Source of the DNA: Bradyrhizobium sp. RD5-C2 | Lineage (GTDB): Bacteria; Pseudomonadota; Alphaproteobacteria; Rhizobiales; Xanthobacteraceae | Assembly: GCF_019972155.1 (NCBI RefSeq) | Contig: NZ_BOVL01000013.1 | Span: 124,001-188,000, forward strand | Direction: 5' to 3' | Length of the DNA: 64,000 bases | Shown: in pieces, positions 26,581 to 34,337 of the stretch | Position numbering within the stretch: position 1 is the stretch's first letter | Layout: each line of letters starts with the position of its first letter | Program-made: the position numbers and the translations under genes | The notes under the pieces: model-generated | Told to the model about the DNA's origin: nothing | Database searches by the model: none | The model's input: only the letters and a program-made list of their open reading frames with translations

Positions 26581-27512
26581 TGTGGCGCCCTCTCATGGCC
26601 GATGTGAAGATGGTTGCGCAGAAAAACTGCGAGAGATGCGATCGCCTCTTGCGCCTGCGGAATCTCGGGGAACATCTGGAAGACGTGGATCATGCCGTCC
26701 CAGACCTGCAGTTCGACGTCGGCGCCGGCCACTTTCGCCTTTGCGACCAGCTCCGTCGAGTCATCGCGCACGGTTTCGCGGTCGCCGACCTGCACTAGGA
26801 GCGGCGGCAGCCGACTGAGATCGGCATAGAGCGGCGAGGCCAGCGGATCGCGGGGATCACCGTCCTTGCCGAGATAGTTCTTGGCGAGCGCCAGGATCAT
26901 CGCGCGCTGGTGGATCGGGTCCGCCTCGGCCCGGCTCTCGTAGCTTGCGCCGCTCGCGGTGAGATCGGTCCAGGGTGACATCAGCGCGCCGGCGGCGGGA
27001 AGCGGCAGGCCGCGATCTTTCGCCGCGAGCATCGCAGCGAGCACGAGATTGCCGCCGGCAGAGTCCCCTGTGAAGGCTATATGGGCAGGACGCAGTCCCT
27101 GATCGCGTAAATATTGATAGGCCGCCAGCGCATCATCGAGCGCCGCCGGAAACCGGTACTCCGGCGCAAGGCGATAATTGACCGAAAGCACGCGACAGCC
27201 GGATGCATCTGCGATCCGCGCGGCAAGGTCGCGATGCGAGGCGACCGAGCCGATGCGAAAGCCGCCGCCGTGAAAATAGAGCACCGCCTTGTCGCGCGGT
27301 GCGCCGGATGGCACGAGCCATTTACCGTCGACACCACCGGCTGAGACCGGCTCAATCATTACTGGCACCGAGCAGCCGGCAAAGGCTGCATCCCAATCGC
27401 TGCGCATCTGCGTCACCGATGTGTTGCGGGTCCAGCCGCGATAGATCGCACGCAGGCGCTCGATGGCGCGATCGACCGGCGTGATAGCGATATCGTCGCC
27501 TGTGCTGGCCAT
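26577..27512 (-). CDS. Alpha/beta hydrolase, hormone-sensitive-lipase (HSL) family
   Basis: A 311-residue esterase with the oxyanion motif HGGG at 81-84 (VLYFHGGGFRIGS), the nucleophile elbow GDSAGGN (Ser151) and a C-terminal histidine in WDGMIHVFQMF. These are the hallmarks of the HSL/family IV esterases. The open frame extends upstream to 27608, but the ATG at 27512, directly after the SDR stop, is preferred. In this operon it may hydrolyse a lactone or an ester form of the pathway substrate (inference). Confidence 0.9.
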   Translation of the reverse strand: MASTGDDIAITPVDRAIERLRAIYRGWTRNTSVTQMRSDWDAAFAGCSVPVMIEPVSAGGVDGKWLVPSGAPRDKAVLYFHGGGFRIGSVASHRDLAARIADASGCRVLSVNYRLAPEYRFPAALDDALAAYQYLRDQGLRPAHIAFTGDSAGGNLVLAAMLAAKDRGLPLPAAGALMSPWTDLTASGASYESRAEADPIHQRAMILALAKNYLGKDGDPRDPLASPLYADLSRLPPLLVQVGDRETVRDDSTELVAKAKVAGADVELQVWDGMIHVFQMFPEIPQAQEAIASLAVFLRNHLHIGHERAPQ

Positions 27513-27513
27513 C

Positions 27514-28263
27514 TCAGCCGCCGATGCCCATGCCGCCGGACACGCCGAGCGTCTCGCCGGTGATGTAGGCGGCCTGGTCGGAGGCCAGGAACAGCGCGGC
27601 GGCCGCAACCTCCTCCGGCTCGCCGAGCCGGCCGAGCAGCGTCGCGCCGGTCATCGCCTGCAGGATCTTGTCGCCGCCCTTTGCCACCGCCTGCTCCAGC
27701 ATCGGCGTGCGGATCGGTCCCGGCGCGATCGCATTCGCAGTGATGCGAAAGCGTGCATTTTCGCGCGCGATGCTCCTGGTGAAGGAGATCACGCCGCCCT
27801 TGGCCGCGGAATAGACCGCGCCACCCTTGGAGCCAAGCCGTGCGGCCTCCGACGTGACATTGATGATGCGGCCGAACCGCGCCGCCTGCATCGCCGGCAA
27901 CGCGGCGTGCGTACAGGCGAGCACCGAGATGAGATTGACCGCGATCAGCCGGGCCCAATCCTCCGCATTGGTGTCGGTGAAGAAGGCGTGCTGATCGACG
28001 CCGGCATTGTTGACGACGACGTCGAACGGGCCGTCCTGCGCGATCACCGCCTGTACGGCGGTTGCATCGCAGACATCGAGCCCGGCGACGCCGGCGCCGG
28101 TCTCCCGCGCAAGTTCGGAAGCTGCCGCCACGTCGAGATCGGCGATCACGACCCTTGCGCCCGCCCCAGCGAAGCCGCGCACGATCGCAGCCCCGATGCC
28201 GCGCGCGCCGCCGGAAACGAAGGCACGTCGGCCATCGAGACGTCCGAATGGCAAGGTCGCCAC
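27514..28263 (-). CDS. Short-chain dehydrogenase/reductase
   Basis: A 249-residue classical SDR with the cofactor loop GGARGIGAAIVRGF, DLDVAAASELA (an acidic residue after strand 2 suggests NAD), VNNAGVDQHAFF, the active-site YSAAK and a C-terminal GETLGVSGGMGIGG. Probably a hydroxyacyl-CoA or cis-diol dehydrogenase. The latter would suit the Rieske oxygenase encoded two genes upstream, since such oxygenases yield dihydrodiols that an SDR can re-aromatise. Gaps to its neighbours are one base on each side. Confidence 0.9.
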   Translation of the reverse strand: MATLPFGRLDGRRAFVSGGARGIGAAIVRGFAGAGARVVIADLDVAAASELARETGAGVAGLDVCDATAVQAVIAQDGPFDVVVNNAGVDQHAFFTDTNAEDWARLIAVNLISVLACTHAALPAMQAARFGRIINVTSEAARLGSKGGAVYSAAKGGVISFTRSIARENARFRITANAIAPGPIRTPMLEQAVAKGGDKILQAMTGATLLGRLGEPEEVAAAALFLASDQAAYITGETLGVSGGMGIGG

Positions 28264-28264
28264 G

Positions 28265-29059
28265 TCAGCGCCCCGTGAAGACAGGCTTGCGCCGCTCGAT
28301 CACGGCAGCGAGCCCTTCGCGCGCGTCGGCCATGCCGGAAAGTTCGGCAACGGTGCGCGCCTCCTCCGACAGGCACTGCTCGATGCTGGTGCCGGTGCCG
28401 GCCCAGACCAGCCGCTTGGTCGCCGCCAGCGCCTTCGGCGCACCAGCCGCGAGCTCCCGCGCCAGCGCGAGCGATGCATCGGCAAGCTCGGCATCGGGCA
28501 CGACCTTGGTGACGATGCCCATCTGCAACGCTTCGGCCGCCGGGATCACCGGGTTGGTCAGCAGGATCGACATCGCCCGCCGCAGACCGACGAGCCGCGA
28601 CAGCGTGACCGAGACGCCGGCATCCGGCGCCATCGCCACCCGCGTCGCACCGCCGAGGAATTTGGCCGATTCCGCCGCGATCACGATATCGGAGGCGCAG
28701 ACCAGGCCAAAACCGCCGCCACCCGCCGCGAAGCCCTGCACCGAGGCGATGACCGGCGCCTCCAGCCGCAGCAATCCAGTCACCGCATTCTGCAGATACG
28801 CGGTGGCCTGGCGGATATAGTCGGGCAGCTTCTCGCCCTTGGAGGCAAAGGCGCGGACATCGCCGCCGGCGCAAAAGTTCGTGCCCTCGCCGCTCAGCAG
28901 CACGACGCGCAGATCCGGATGGCCGTGGCAGACCATGATGGCGTCGCATAGCGCGCTCAGGAGCTCGGCGCTCATGCCGTTAGCAGCATCGGGGCGGTTG
29001 AGCCGCAACCGCGCGATGCCGTCGGTGATGTCGAGCAGGACGGGGCCCTTGTCGATCAT
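28265..29059 (-). CDS. Enoyl-CoA hydratase/isomerase (crotonase family)
   Basis: A 264-residue crotonase-fold protein with LRLNRPDAANGM, FCAGGDVRAFASKGE, VIASVQGFAAGGGFGLVCASDIVIAAE and the C-terminal ERRKPVFTGR. The start is set at the ATG at 29059, 13 bases after the Rieske beta-subunit gene; the longer frame upstream has non-protein-like composition. At the usual catalytic Glu positions the sequence (FLGGATRVAMAPD) differs from classical hydratases, so isomerase or hydrolase activity is possible. Confidence 0.9.
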   Translation of the reverse strand: MIDKGPVLLDITDGIARLRLNRPDAANGMSAELLSALCDAIMVCHGHPDLRVVLLSGEGTNFCAGGDVRAFASKGEKLPDYIRQATAYLQNAVTGLLRLEAPVIASVQGFAAGGGGFGLVCASDIVIAAESAKFLGGATRVAMAPDAGVSVTLSRLVGLRRAMSILLTNPVIPAAEALQMGIVTKVVPDAELADASLALARELAAGAPKALAATKRLVWAGTGTSIEQCLSEEARTVAELSGMADAREGLAAVIERRKPVFTGR

Positions 29060-29072
29060 GGCGAGACCTTCC

Positions 29073-29570
29073 CTAAACGAGGAACGAGAGCGTGTAGATC
29101 GCCTTGTCGTTGTTGACGAGGATGACCTTCTTGCTGGCCATCCGCAATTCACCATCGACATGGCGCAGCCGGTATTCATTGCGCGCTGCCCACAGCGTGT
29201 CGTCGCGCAGGCTCGACTCGAAAATCAGGCTGTTGCTGGCGACCGCGATGTCGCCGTCGTCCGGCTGCTCGTCCATCAACTCGATGTTGGAGATCAGCCG
29301 GCGCAGGTTCGACTGCGGCGTCTGGGTAAAGTGCTTGCCGGTCATCAGCTGCCGGACCCGCAGCGCGATGCGCGAGCGGTTGTCGTAGATGATCGACATC
29401 TGCCGCTCCGGATCGATGTCGGCGCCGTTCGCCGGCACCCAGTAGACGCCGTCGTCGGTCCAGAGCTTTTCCCAGGCCTCGTATTGATGCTCGTCCTGCA
29501 ACCGCGCCTCGCGATAGAGGAAGGCGGTGATGGCGCTCATCAACGTGGCGCTGCTCTCGCGCGACAGCAT
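29073..29570 (-). CDS. Rieske-type ring-hydroxylating oxygenase, beta subunit
   Basis: A 165-residue NTF2-like beta subunit. Family features are the N-terminal FLYREARLQDEHQYEAWEKLWTDDGVYWVPA stretch, the YDNRSRIALRVRQLMTG block and the C-terminal ELRMASKKVILVNND. The beta subunit supports the alpha3-beta3 hexamer and carries no metal. Its start overlaps the alpha-subunit stop by one base, as expected for subunits made in equal amounts. Confidence 0.92.
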   Translation of the reverse strand: MLSRESSATLMSAITAFLYREARLQDEHQYEAWEKLWTDDGVYWVPANGADIDPERQMSIIYDNRSRIALRVRQLMTGKHFTQTPQSNLRRLISNIELMDEQPDDGDIAVASNSLIFESSLRDDTLWAARNEYRLRHVDGELRMASKKVILVNNDKAIYTLSFLV

Positions 29571-30829
29571 CAGGCCGGCTCCATCAGCTTGCGATAATGG
29601 GTCCAGATGCCGCGCGACGGCACCTCGTCGGTGACGTGGCCGACCGTGAAGCCGAGCTCATCCTGCCGCTGGCGCTTCTCGCCGCGGCCGAGGAAGATCC
29701 ATTCCGGATTGCGCGCCAGCACGCCGCGGTGGCAGCGCTCATACATCTCGGAATCATCCGCCAGCAGGAAGCCGGCCGGGCCGACCGAGCCCATGGTCTG
29801 CTGGCGCAGCCTCCGGTTCAGATCGGGCGCGCCCTTGAATTGCAGCGCGGTGACGTGCTGCACGCTGTCGTCGACGCCGAGCGGCTGGATCACGAACATC
29901 TGGATCTCGGCAATGAACAGGTTCGGAAAGATCATCACATGCGGCGTGCCGTCGATCATGATCTCGCGCGCCGCGGTGTCGCCATAGGCGGCCTTCATGC
30001 GCGCGGTGTAGTCGGGCAACCGTTCCTCGCTGGTGCCGAACCAGCTCATCGGCGCATCGCGCTTGCGGAACTCGGGCCGCAGGTCGATCTCGGTGTGGCC
30101 GTTGCCGTAATCGCGGGTCAGCGCGGTCGAGGCGCCGCCATAGAGCTTGCCGATCATGCTGTCGGCGACGCCGAAGATCGAGGTGTGCACGAAAGCCGGA
30201 TGATAGCCGTCGCACTCGTTCTCCAGGATGAACTTCCAGTTCGCCTTGACGCGATGCTTGAGGAAACCCGCGGTGATCTCGACCTCGCCCTCGGGCGAAG
30301 CGCGCACCAGCCGATCGATGGTCTCCGCGGCGCCGCCGAGATGTTCCTTCAAGGTCAGGCCGTCGGCCGCGAACGAGCCGAACACGAAGCCGCGATAGGA
30401 CTCGACGCGCGTCACCCGCCCGAGCGCGAGCTGCGACTTGTCCTGCCCCTCGTAGCCGTCCGGGAAGGCGTAGCCGACCAGGCGGCCGTCATTGGCGAAG
30501 GTCCAGGAGTGGAACGGACAGGTGAACGAGCGCGCATTGCCGCGCTCAAAGGAACAGACCTGATTGCCGCGGTGCGAGCAGCGGTTGAGCAACAGATTGA
30601 CCTTGCCCTGCTCGTCGCGCGTCATGATCACGGATTGCGGACCGATCGACTTGACGACGTAGTCGTTGGCGTTCGGGACCTCGCTCTCGTGCCCGACATA
30701 GACCCAGGTCCGGTACCAGATGTTCTTGAGTTCGGCCTCGAAGATCTCAGGGTCGGTGTAGAGCGATCCGTGCACCCGGTCGGGCCGGATCAGCCGCTCC
30801 CATGGCGAGACGCCGGTCATCATGTTCAT
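29570..30829 (-). CDS. Rieske-type ring-hydroxylating oxygenase, alpha subunit
   Basis: A 419-residue catalytic subunit. The Rieske [2Fe-2S] ligands are Cys84-x-His86 and Cys104-x2-His107 (RCSHRGNQ...TCPFHSW). The mononuclear iron site follows the N-x2-D-x2-H-x4-H pattern at Asn204, Asp207, His210, His215 (ENECDGYHPAFVH). It hydroxylates an aromatic ring or unsaturated substrate with O2 and two electrons. No ferredoxin or ferredoxin reductase gene is adjacent, so electron donors must come from elsewhere. It leads the leftward six-gene operon, with a cluster motif copy 56 bases upstream of its start. Confidence 0.94.
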   Translation of the reverse strand: MNMMTGVSPWERLIRPDRVHGSLYTDPEIFEAELKNIWYRTWVYVGHESEVPNANDYVVKSIGPQSVIMTRDEQGKVNLLLNRCSHRGNQVCSFERGNARSFTCPFHSWTFANDGRLVGYAFPDGYEGQDKSQLALGRVTRVESYRGFVFGSFAADGLTLKEHLGGAAETIDRLVRASPEGEVEITAGFLKHRVKANWKFILENECDGYHPAFVHTSIFGVADSMIGKLYGGASTALTRDYGNGHTEIDLRPEFRKRDAPMSWFGTSEERLPDYTARMKAAYGDTAAREIMIDGTPHVMIFPNLFIAEIQMFVIQPLGVDDSVQHVTALQFKGAPDLNRRLRQQTMGSVGPAGFLLADDSEMYERCHRGVLARNPEWIFLGRGEKRQRQDELGFTVGHVTDEVPSRGIWTHYRKLMEPA

Positions 30830-30884
30830 CGCTCCGTCTCCCTCGCCGGCCGCTTGCCGCGGATGCCTTCACCGGCCGCCAATA

Positions 30885-30903
30885 ATAATCCGAACGACCG
30901 TTC
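30885..30903 (-). promoter_or_regulatory. Cluster motif copy 2, upstream of the Rieske operon
   Basis: On the minus strand the site reads GAACGGTCGTTCGGATTAT. The plus strand shows CCGAAC-n4-GTTCGG (30890-30905) and the overlapping GACCG-tt-CGGTC (30896-30907), both inverted repeats. It aligns base-for-base with the sites at 16107 and 34224. Confidence 0.65.
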
Positions 30904-31017
30904 GGTCAATGGATAACACGTGCGCCGTCGGCCGGCAAGCTTCTTTGCAAACACCGCGGCTCAGTTCCGGAGCGGCGTGCAACGATGCAATCCCCGGTGG
31001 ATCGCTGCGTGACTGCC

Positions 31018-31527
31018 TCAGCCCTGCGCCGCGCCGCCATCGCGTTCGCCGCCTGCGATCTGCTGCAACATCGACTTCGGCGTCGTCGCGAGCTCGATCT
31101 TGAGCTGGTCGCAGATCGACCGCCGCAGCAGCTGCTCGATCCCGGTCGCGAGATCGCGATTGGCTGCGCGCGCGTCCGCGCCGCTCGCCCAGAGCAGAAG
31201 CTGCCCCAGCCGCCGGTCGCCATCGTCGCGCAACGCCTCGATCGCGGCAGCGTCGGACAAGTCGCTCGGGAGGCGCGGCATCGCTGGAATCTCCGGATGC
31301 GTTATTCCATCGGCCAGTCGTTTGACCGCAGCAAAAGTATCGTCCTGCAAGCGCACCTGCTCCAGCAACGGCCCAGCCTTCCAGTCGGCGGCGAGCTTCA
31401 ACCCGTTCAGTGCGTAGATCGCGGAGAACACCTGCCCGCGGACGAAATCGTCATTGCTGTTGGGCACGACATGGCTTTGCAGGGCATCGATGATGCCGTC
31501 GACCAGCCGCTCGAAGGATGCACTCAT
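31018..31527 (-). CDS. Small partner protein of the phosphotransferase (LvaB/DUF6285-like)
   Basis: A 169-residue soluble, mostly helical protein (VDGIIDALQSHVVP, FVRGQVFSAIYALNGLKLAADWK, RAANRDLATGIEQLLRRSICDQLKIELATTPKSML). It overlaps the phosphotransferase stop by four bases (ATGA). Small proteins of this type sit next to ACAD10/11- and LvaA-like kinases; in the Pseudomonas levulinate pathway LvaB is needed for LvaA activity. I make the link from gene position and general resemblance; this protein is longer than LvaB. The C-terminal ~15 residues are Gly/Ala-rich. Confidence 0.6.
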   Translation of the reverse strand: MSASFERLVDGIIDALQSHVVPNSNDDFVRGQVFSAIYALNGLKLAADWKAGPLLEQVRLQDDTFAAVKRLADGITHPEIPAMPRLPSDLSDAAAIEALRDDGDRRLGQLLLWASGADARAANRDLATGIEQLLRRSICDQLKIELATTPKSMLQQIAGGERDGGAAQG

Positions 31528-32582
31528 GCCGCGGCCTCCAATGCGCGCTCGAACGCACGCACGATCGAGGGCATCTGGCTTGCCATCACCGCAAGCCGCA
31601 TATCGTTGAAGCGATCGACCTCAAAGGCGCGCACCGCGCACATCTGGATCGCCGCCGCCTGATACAGCGCATAGGCCTCGTAGAAGGCGAGGCTCTTGTC
31701 CGAGACCGCAATGCCGGAGGCGCGCTGATAGAGATCTATCACTTCCGCGCGCTCGAGCACGCCATAGAGCTTGCGGCTCCTGGCATTGAAAGTCGGCATC
31801 ATTGCCCAGGCCAGATCTTCATGGGGATCGCCCAAATGAGTGAGCTCCCAATCGAGGATCGCAGCAATCCGCCCGTTGTACTCGATGAAATTCCCGATCC
31901 GGTAGTCGCCATGCACGATGGTGCGGCACGGCGGTTGCGGGCAGTTGTCCTCAAGCCAGCGTCCGCCCCAATCGAGCAGCGGATAGTAGCGCGCGGTCGG
32001 GCGTGCCAGCGACGCGCGCCAGCCGGCGATCGCGCAGACTTCGGCGCGTTGGCTGCCCTGTTGCAGCGATGCGAATGCGGTTGCGCCTGGGTCGATCCGG
32101 TGCAGCGATGCCAGGATCTCGACGAACTGCCGGGCGATCGTGCGCTTATGGTCCGGATCAAGTTCGCTCGCCGCCCAGGGTGCGGGAACGTCGCCCTCGA
32201 CGTGCTCGCAGATGAAGAAGGGAAAGCCGATCCCGGCACCATGCTGTTCTGATGACACCAGCGCCGGGACCGGCACACCGGAGCCGGCCAGCGACTGCAA
32301 TGCATAGACCTGCGGCAGCACCGAGTAAGGCGCAAACAGCCCGTTCGGCGGACCGACGCGCAGGATTAGCTTGCGGTCCCCTTCAGCCGCAGAGCGCGCC
32401 ACGAAAGCATAGGTGATCCAGGAGAATCCTGACGATTTGCGGCCGAAACTCGCGATCTCGGTCCGGCTGCCGGATATCCGCGACAGATGCTGCGCGAGCG
32501 CCGTCCGCACCGCGTCGTCGCTCACCACGGCCGGGCGAACGGGCTCCGGCACATCATCGGGTCGTTTGGCAACGTCCTGCAT
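31524..32582 (-). CDS. Phosphotransferase (APH fold, ACAD10/11- or LvaA-like acyl-CoA kinase)
   Basis: A 352-residue kinase-fold protein. The catalytic loop is HGDYRIGN at 224-231 (Asp226), and the metal-binding ILDWELTHLGDPHEDLAW includes Asp244; SGFSWITYAF is the glycine-rich-loop equivalent. This subfamily, relatives of ACAD10/ACAD11 kinase domains and LvaA, phosphorylates the hydroxyl of 4-hydroxyacyl-CoAs so that it can be eliminated, rather than inactivating antibiotics. The ATG at 32582 overlaps the ligase stop (TGATG); the open frame extends upstream but is not protein-like. It is in an operon with an acyl-CoA ligase and a putative LvaB-like partner. Confidence 0.85.
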   Translation of the reverse strand: MQDVAKRPDDVPEPVRPAVVSDDAVRTALAQHLSRISGSRTEIASFGRKSSGFSWITYAFVARSAAEGDRKLILRVGPPNGLFAPYSVLPQVYALQSLAGSGVPVPALVSSEQHGAGIGFPFFICEHVEGDVPAPWAASELDPDHKRTIARQFVEILASLHRIDPGATAFASLQQGSQRAEVCAIAGWRASLARPTARYYPLLDWGGRWLEDNCPQPPCRTIVHGDYRIGNFIEYNGRIAAILDWELTHLGDPHEDLAWAMMPTFNARSRKLYGVLERAEVIDLYQRASGIAVSDKSLAFYEAYALYQAAAIQMCAVRAFEVDRFNDMRLAVMASQMPSIVRAFERALEAAA

Positions 32583-34135
32583 CAATTGACCGACCTCGTA
32601 TAGCCCTGCCACTTCTCCTCGCGTAGCGCCGACTTCATGATCTTGCCGGAGCCAGTCAGCGGCAGCGGCTCGAGGCGGATGTCGACCGAGCGCGGGCATT
32701 TGTAGCCGGCGATCAGGGTGCGGCAATGCGCGATCACCATGTCGGAATCGAGCCGCGCACCGTCCTTCGGCACGACGATCGCATGCACCGCCTCGCCCCA
32801 TTGCGGATCGGGCACAGCAATGACGGCGCATTCCCTGACTTGCTCGTGCTGGAAGATGGCGTTCTCCACCTCGCCGGAATAGACGTTCTCGCCGCCGGAG
32901 ACGATCATGTCCTTTAGTCGGTCGACGATATAGACAAAGCCGTCCTCGTCCATCCAGGCGCCGTCGCCGGTGTGCAGCCAGCCGTTGCGCAACACGCGCG
33001 CGCTCTCCTCGGGCTTGCGCCAGTATCCGAGCATCACGCCGGCGCCGCGGATCGCGATCTCGCCGACCGTGCCGCGCGGCACCTCCGCGCCTGCCGCGTC
33101 GACGATGCGGATTTCGACGCCCGGCGCCGCCCGCCCTGCCGATTTGCGCTTCGCCGCCAGCGGACCTTCCAGCGCGTGATATTCCCAGGGCAGGATGGTC
33201 GCCAGCGCCGCGCTCTCGGTCATGCCGTAGCCCTGGTGAAAGCGCCAGCTCGGCAGCACCCGCATCAGCCTGACCAGCAGCGCATCCGGCATCGGAGACG
33301 CGCCATACTCGCAATCCCTGACGCTGCTCAGATCATATGTCCCGAAGGACGGATGATTGAGCATCATGTTGAGCATGGTCGGCACGAACAGGCAGTAGTC
33401 CACTTTGTGCTCGGCGATGGTCCGCATTGCGAGCTCGGGCTCGAATTTCGGGATGGTGACGTGAGTGCCGCCGACCAACGTCAGCGCGATCATCGGTGAG
33501 GTGCCGGCCAGATGAAACATGCCGGCGGAGTGCAGATACCTCGTGTCTTCGCGGAACCGGAGCGCATAGATCCAGACCAGCGATTCATAGATGATGTTGG
33601 CATGCGACAGCATCACCCCCTTGGGGAAGCCGGTGGTGCCGCCGGTGTAGAAGATGCCTGCGAGATCGTTGTAGGCGCCGGATGCATCCTCGACCGGCGC
33701 GTGCGCAACGAGCTCGTCATAGCCCTGCATGCCGTCGGGGACCCGTCCCTCGTCCAGATAGACCATCGCGGTAAGTGATTTCGCACCGCGCAGGCCTGAT
33801 GCGATCTCGGCAAAGGCCTTGTCGACCAGCAACAGCTTTGGCGTGGAATCGTCGATCGCGTAGGCATTCTCAGCCACCGCCCAGCGGGTATTGAGCGGCA
33901 CTGCGACCGCACCGGCCCAGGCGATCGCATAGAGCGCCTCGATATAGAGGTCGCTGTTGTGCGCAAGAATCGCAACGCGATCGCCGGCCTCGACGCCGAG
34001 CCGCCGCAGCCCGCCCGCGGCGCAGGCAACGCGATGGCCGATCTCCTTCCAGCTTCGCGACCGTCCCGCATGGATGGTGCCGGGCGCATCCTTGCGCAAC
34101 TGCACCGCCGAGATGAGTGCCTGCGTCAGCTTCAT
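32582..34135 (-). CDS. AMP-dependent acyl-CoA ligase
   Basis: A 517-residue ANL ligase. The P-loop FYTGGTTGFPKGVMLSH has Gly where most members have Ser, with HQGYGMTESA, WLHTGDGAWMDEDGFVYIVDRLKDMIVSGGENVYSGEVE and a C-terminal LTGSGKIMKSALRE supplying the catalytic lysine. It leads the leftward operon ligase-phosphotransferase-small partner and diverges from the binding protein at 34338. A cluster motif copy sits between them, 89 bases upstream of its start. LvaE in the levulinate pathway is a comparable partner for the kinase. Confidence 0.92.
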   Translation of the reverse strand: MKLTQALISAVQLRKDAPGTIHAGRSRSWKEIGHRVACAAGGLRRLGVEAGDRVAILAHNSDLYIEALYAIAWAGAVAVPLNTRWAVAENAYAIDDSTPKLLLVDKAFAEIASGLRGAKSLTAMVYLDEGRVPDGMQGYDELVAHAPVEDASGAYNDLAGIFYTGGTTGFPKGVMLSHANIIYESLVWIYALRFREDTRYLHSAGMFHLAGTSPMIALTLVGGTHVTIPKFEPELAMRTIAEHKVDYCLFVPTMLNMMLNHPSFGTYDLSSVRDCEYGASPMPDALLVRLMRVLPSWRFHQGYGMTESAALATILPWEYHALEGPLAAKRKSAGRAAPGVEIRIVDAAGAEVPRGTVGEIAIRGAGVMLGYWRKPEESARVLRNGWLHTGDGAWMDEDGFVYIVDRLKDMIVSGGENVYSGEVENAIFQHEQVRECAVIAVPDPQWGEAVHAIVVPKDGARLDSDMVIAHCRTLIAGYKCPRSVDIRLEPLPLTGSGKIMKSALREEKWQGYTRSVN

Positions 34136-34223
34136 GTTTCCTCCTCGCCGCCATGCGGCCGCGCACGCTTGCGGATGTTTCCGTCATGCGTGAAGCCGAT
34201 ACGCCGCCTGGATATTTTAGTTG

Positions 34224-34242
34224 ATAATCCGGACAGACGGTC
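34224..34242 (-). promoter_or_regulatory. Cluster motif copy 3, between divergent ligase and binding-protein genes
   Basis: On the minus strand it reads GACCGTCTGTCCGGATTAT, matching copies 1 and 2 at 13 invariant positions including the CGGATTAT end. On the plus strand the site is flanked by ATAAT and ATTAT. It could serve both the leftward ligase (start 34135) and the rightward binding protein (start 34338). It is the most degenerate of the three copies. Confidence 0.55.
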
Positions 34243-34337
34243 TATTATTACACAGCCAACGCGACAGGTAAAGCCCTTGAAGGCACCGCCGCAGGGATCA
34301 ACGAGCCTCGCAAAAGAGGACGTCATGGGAGGGGAAG

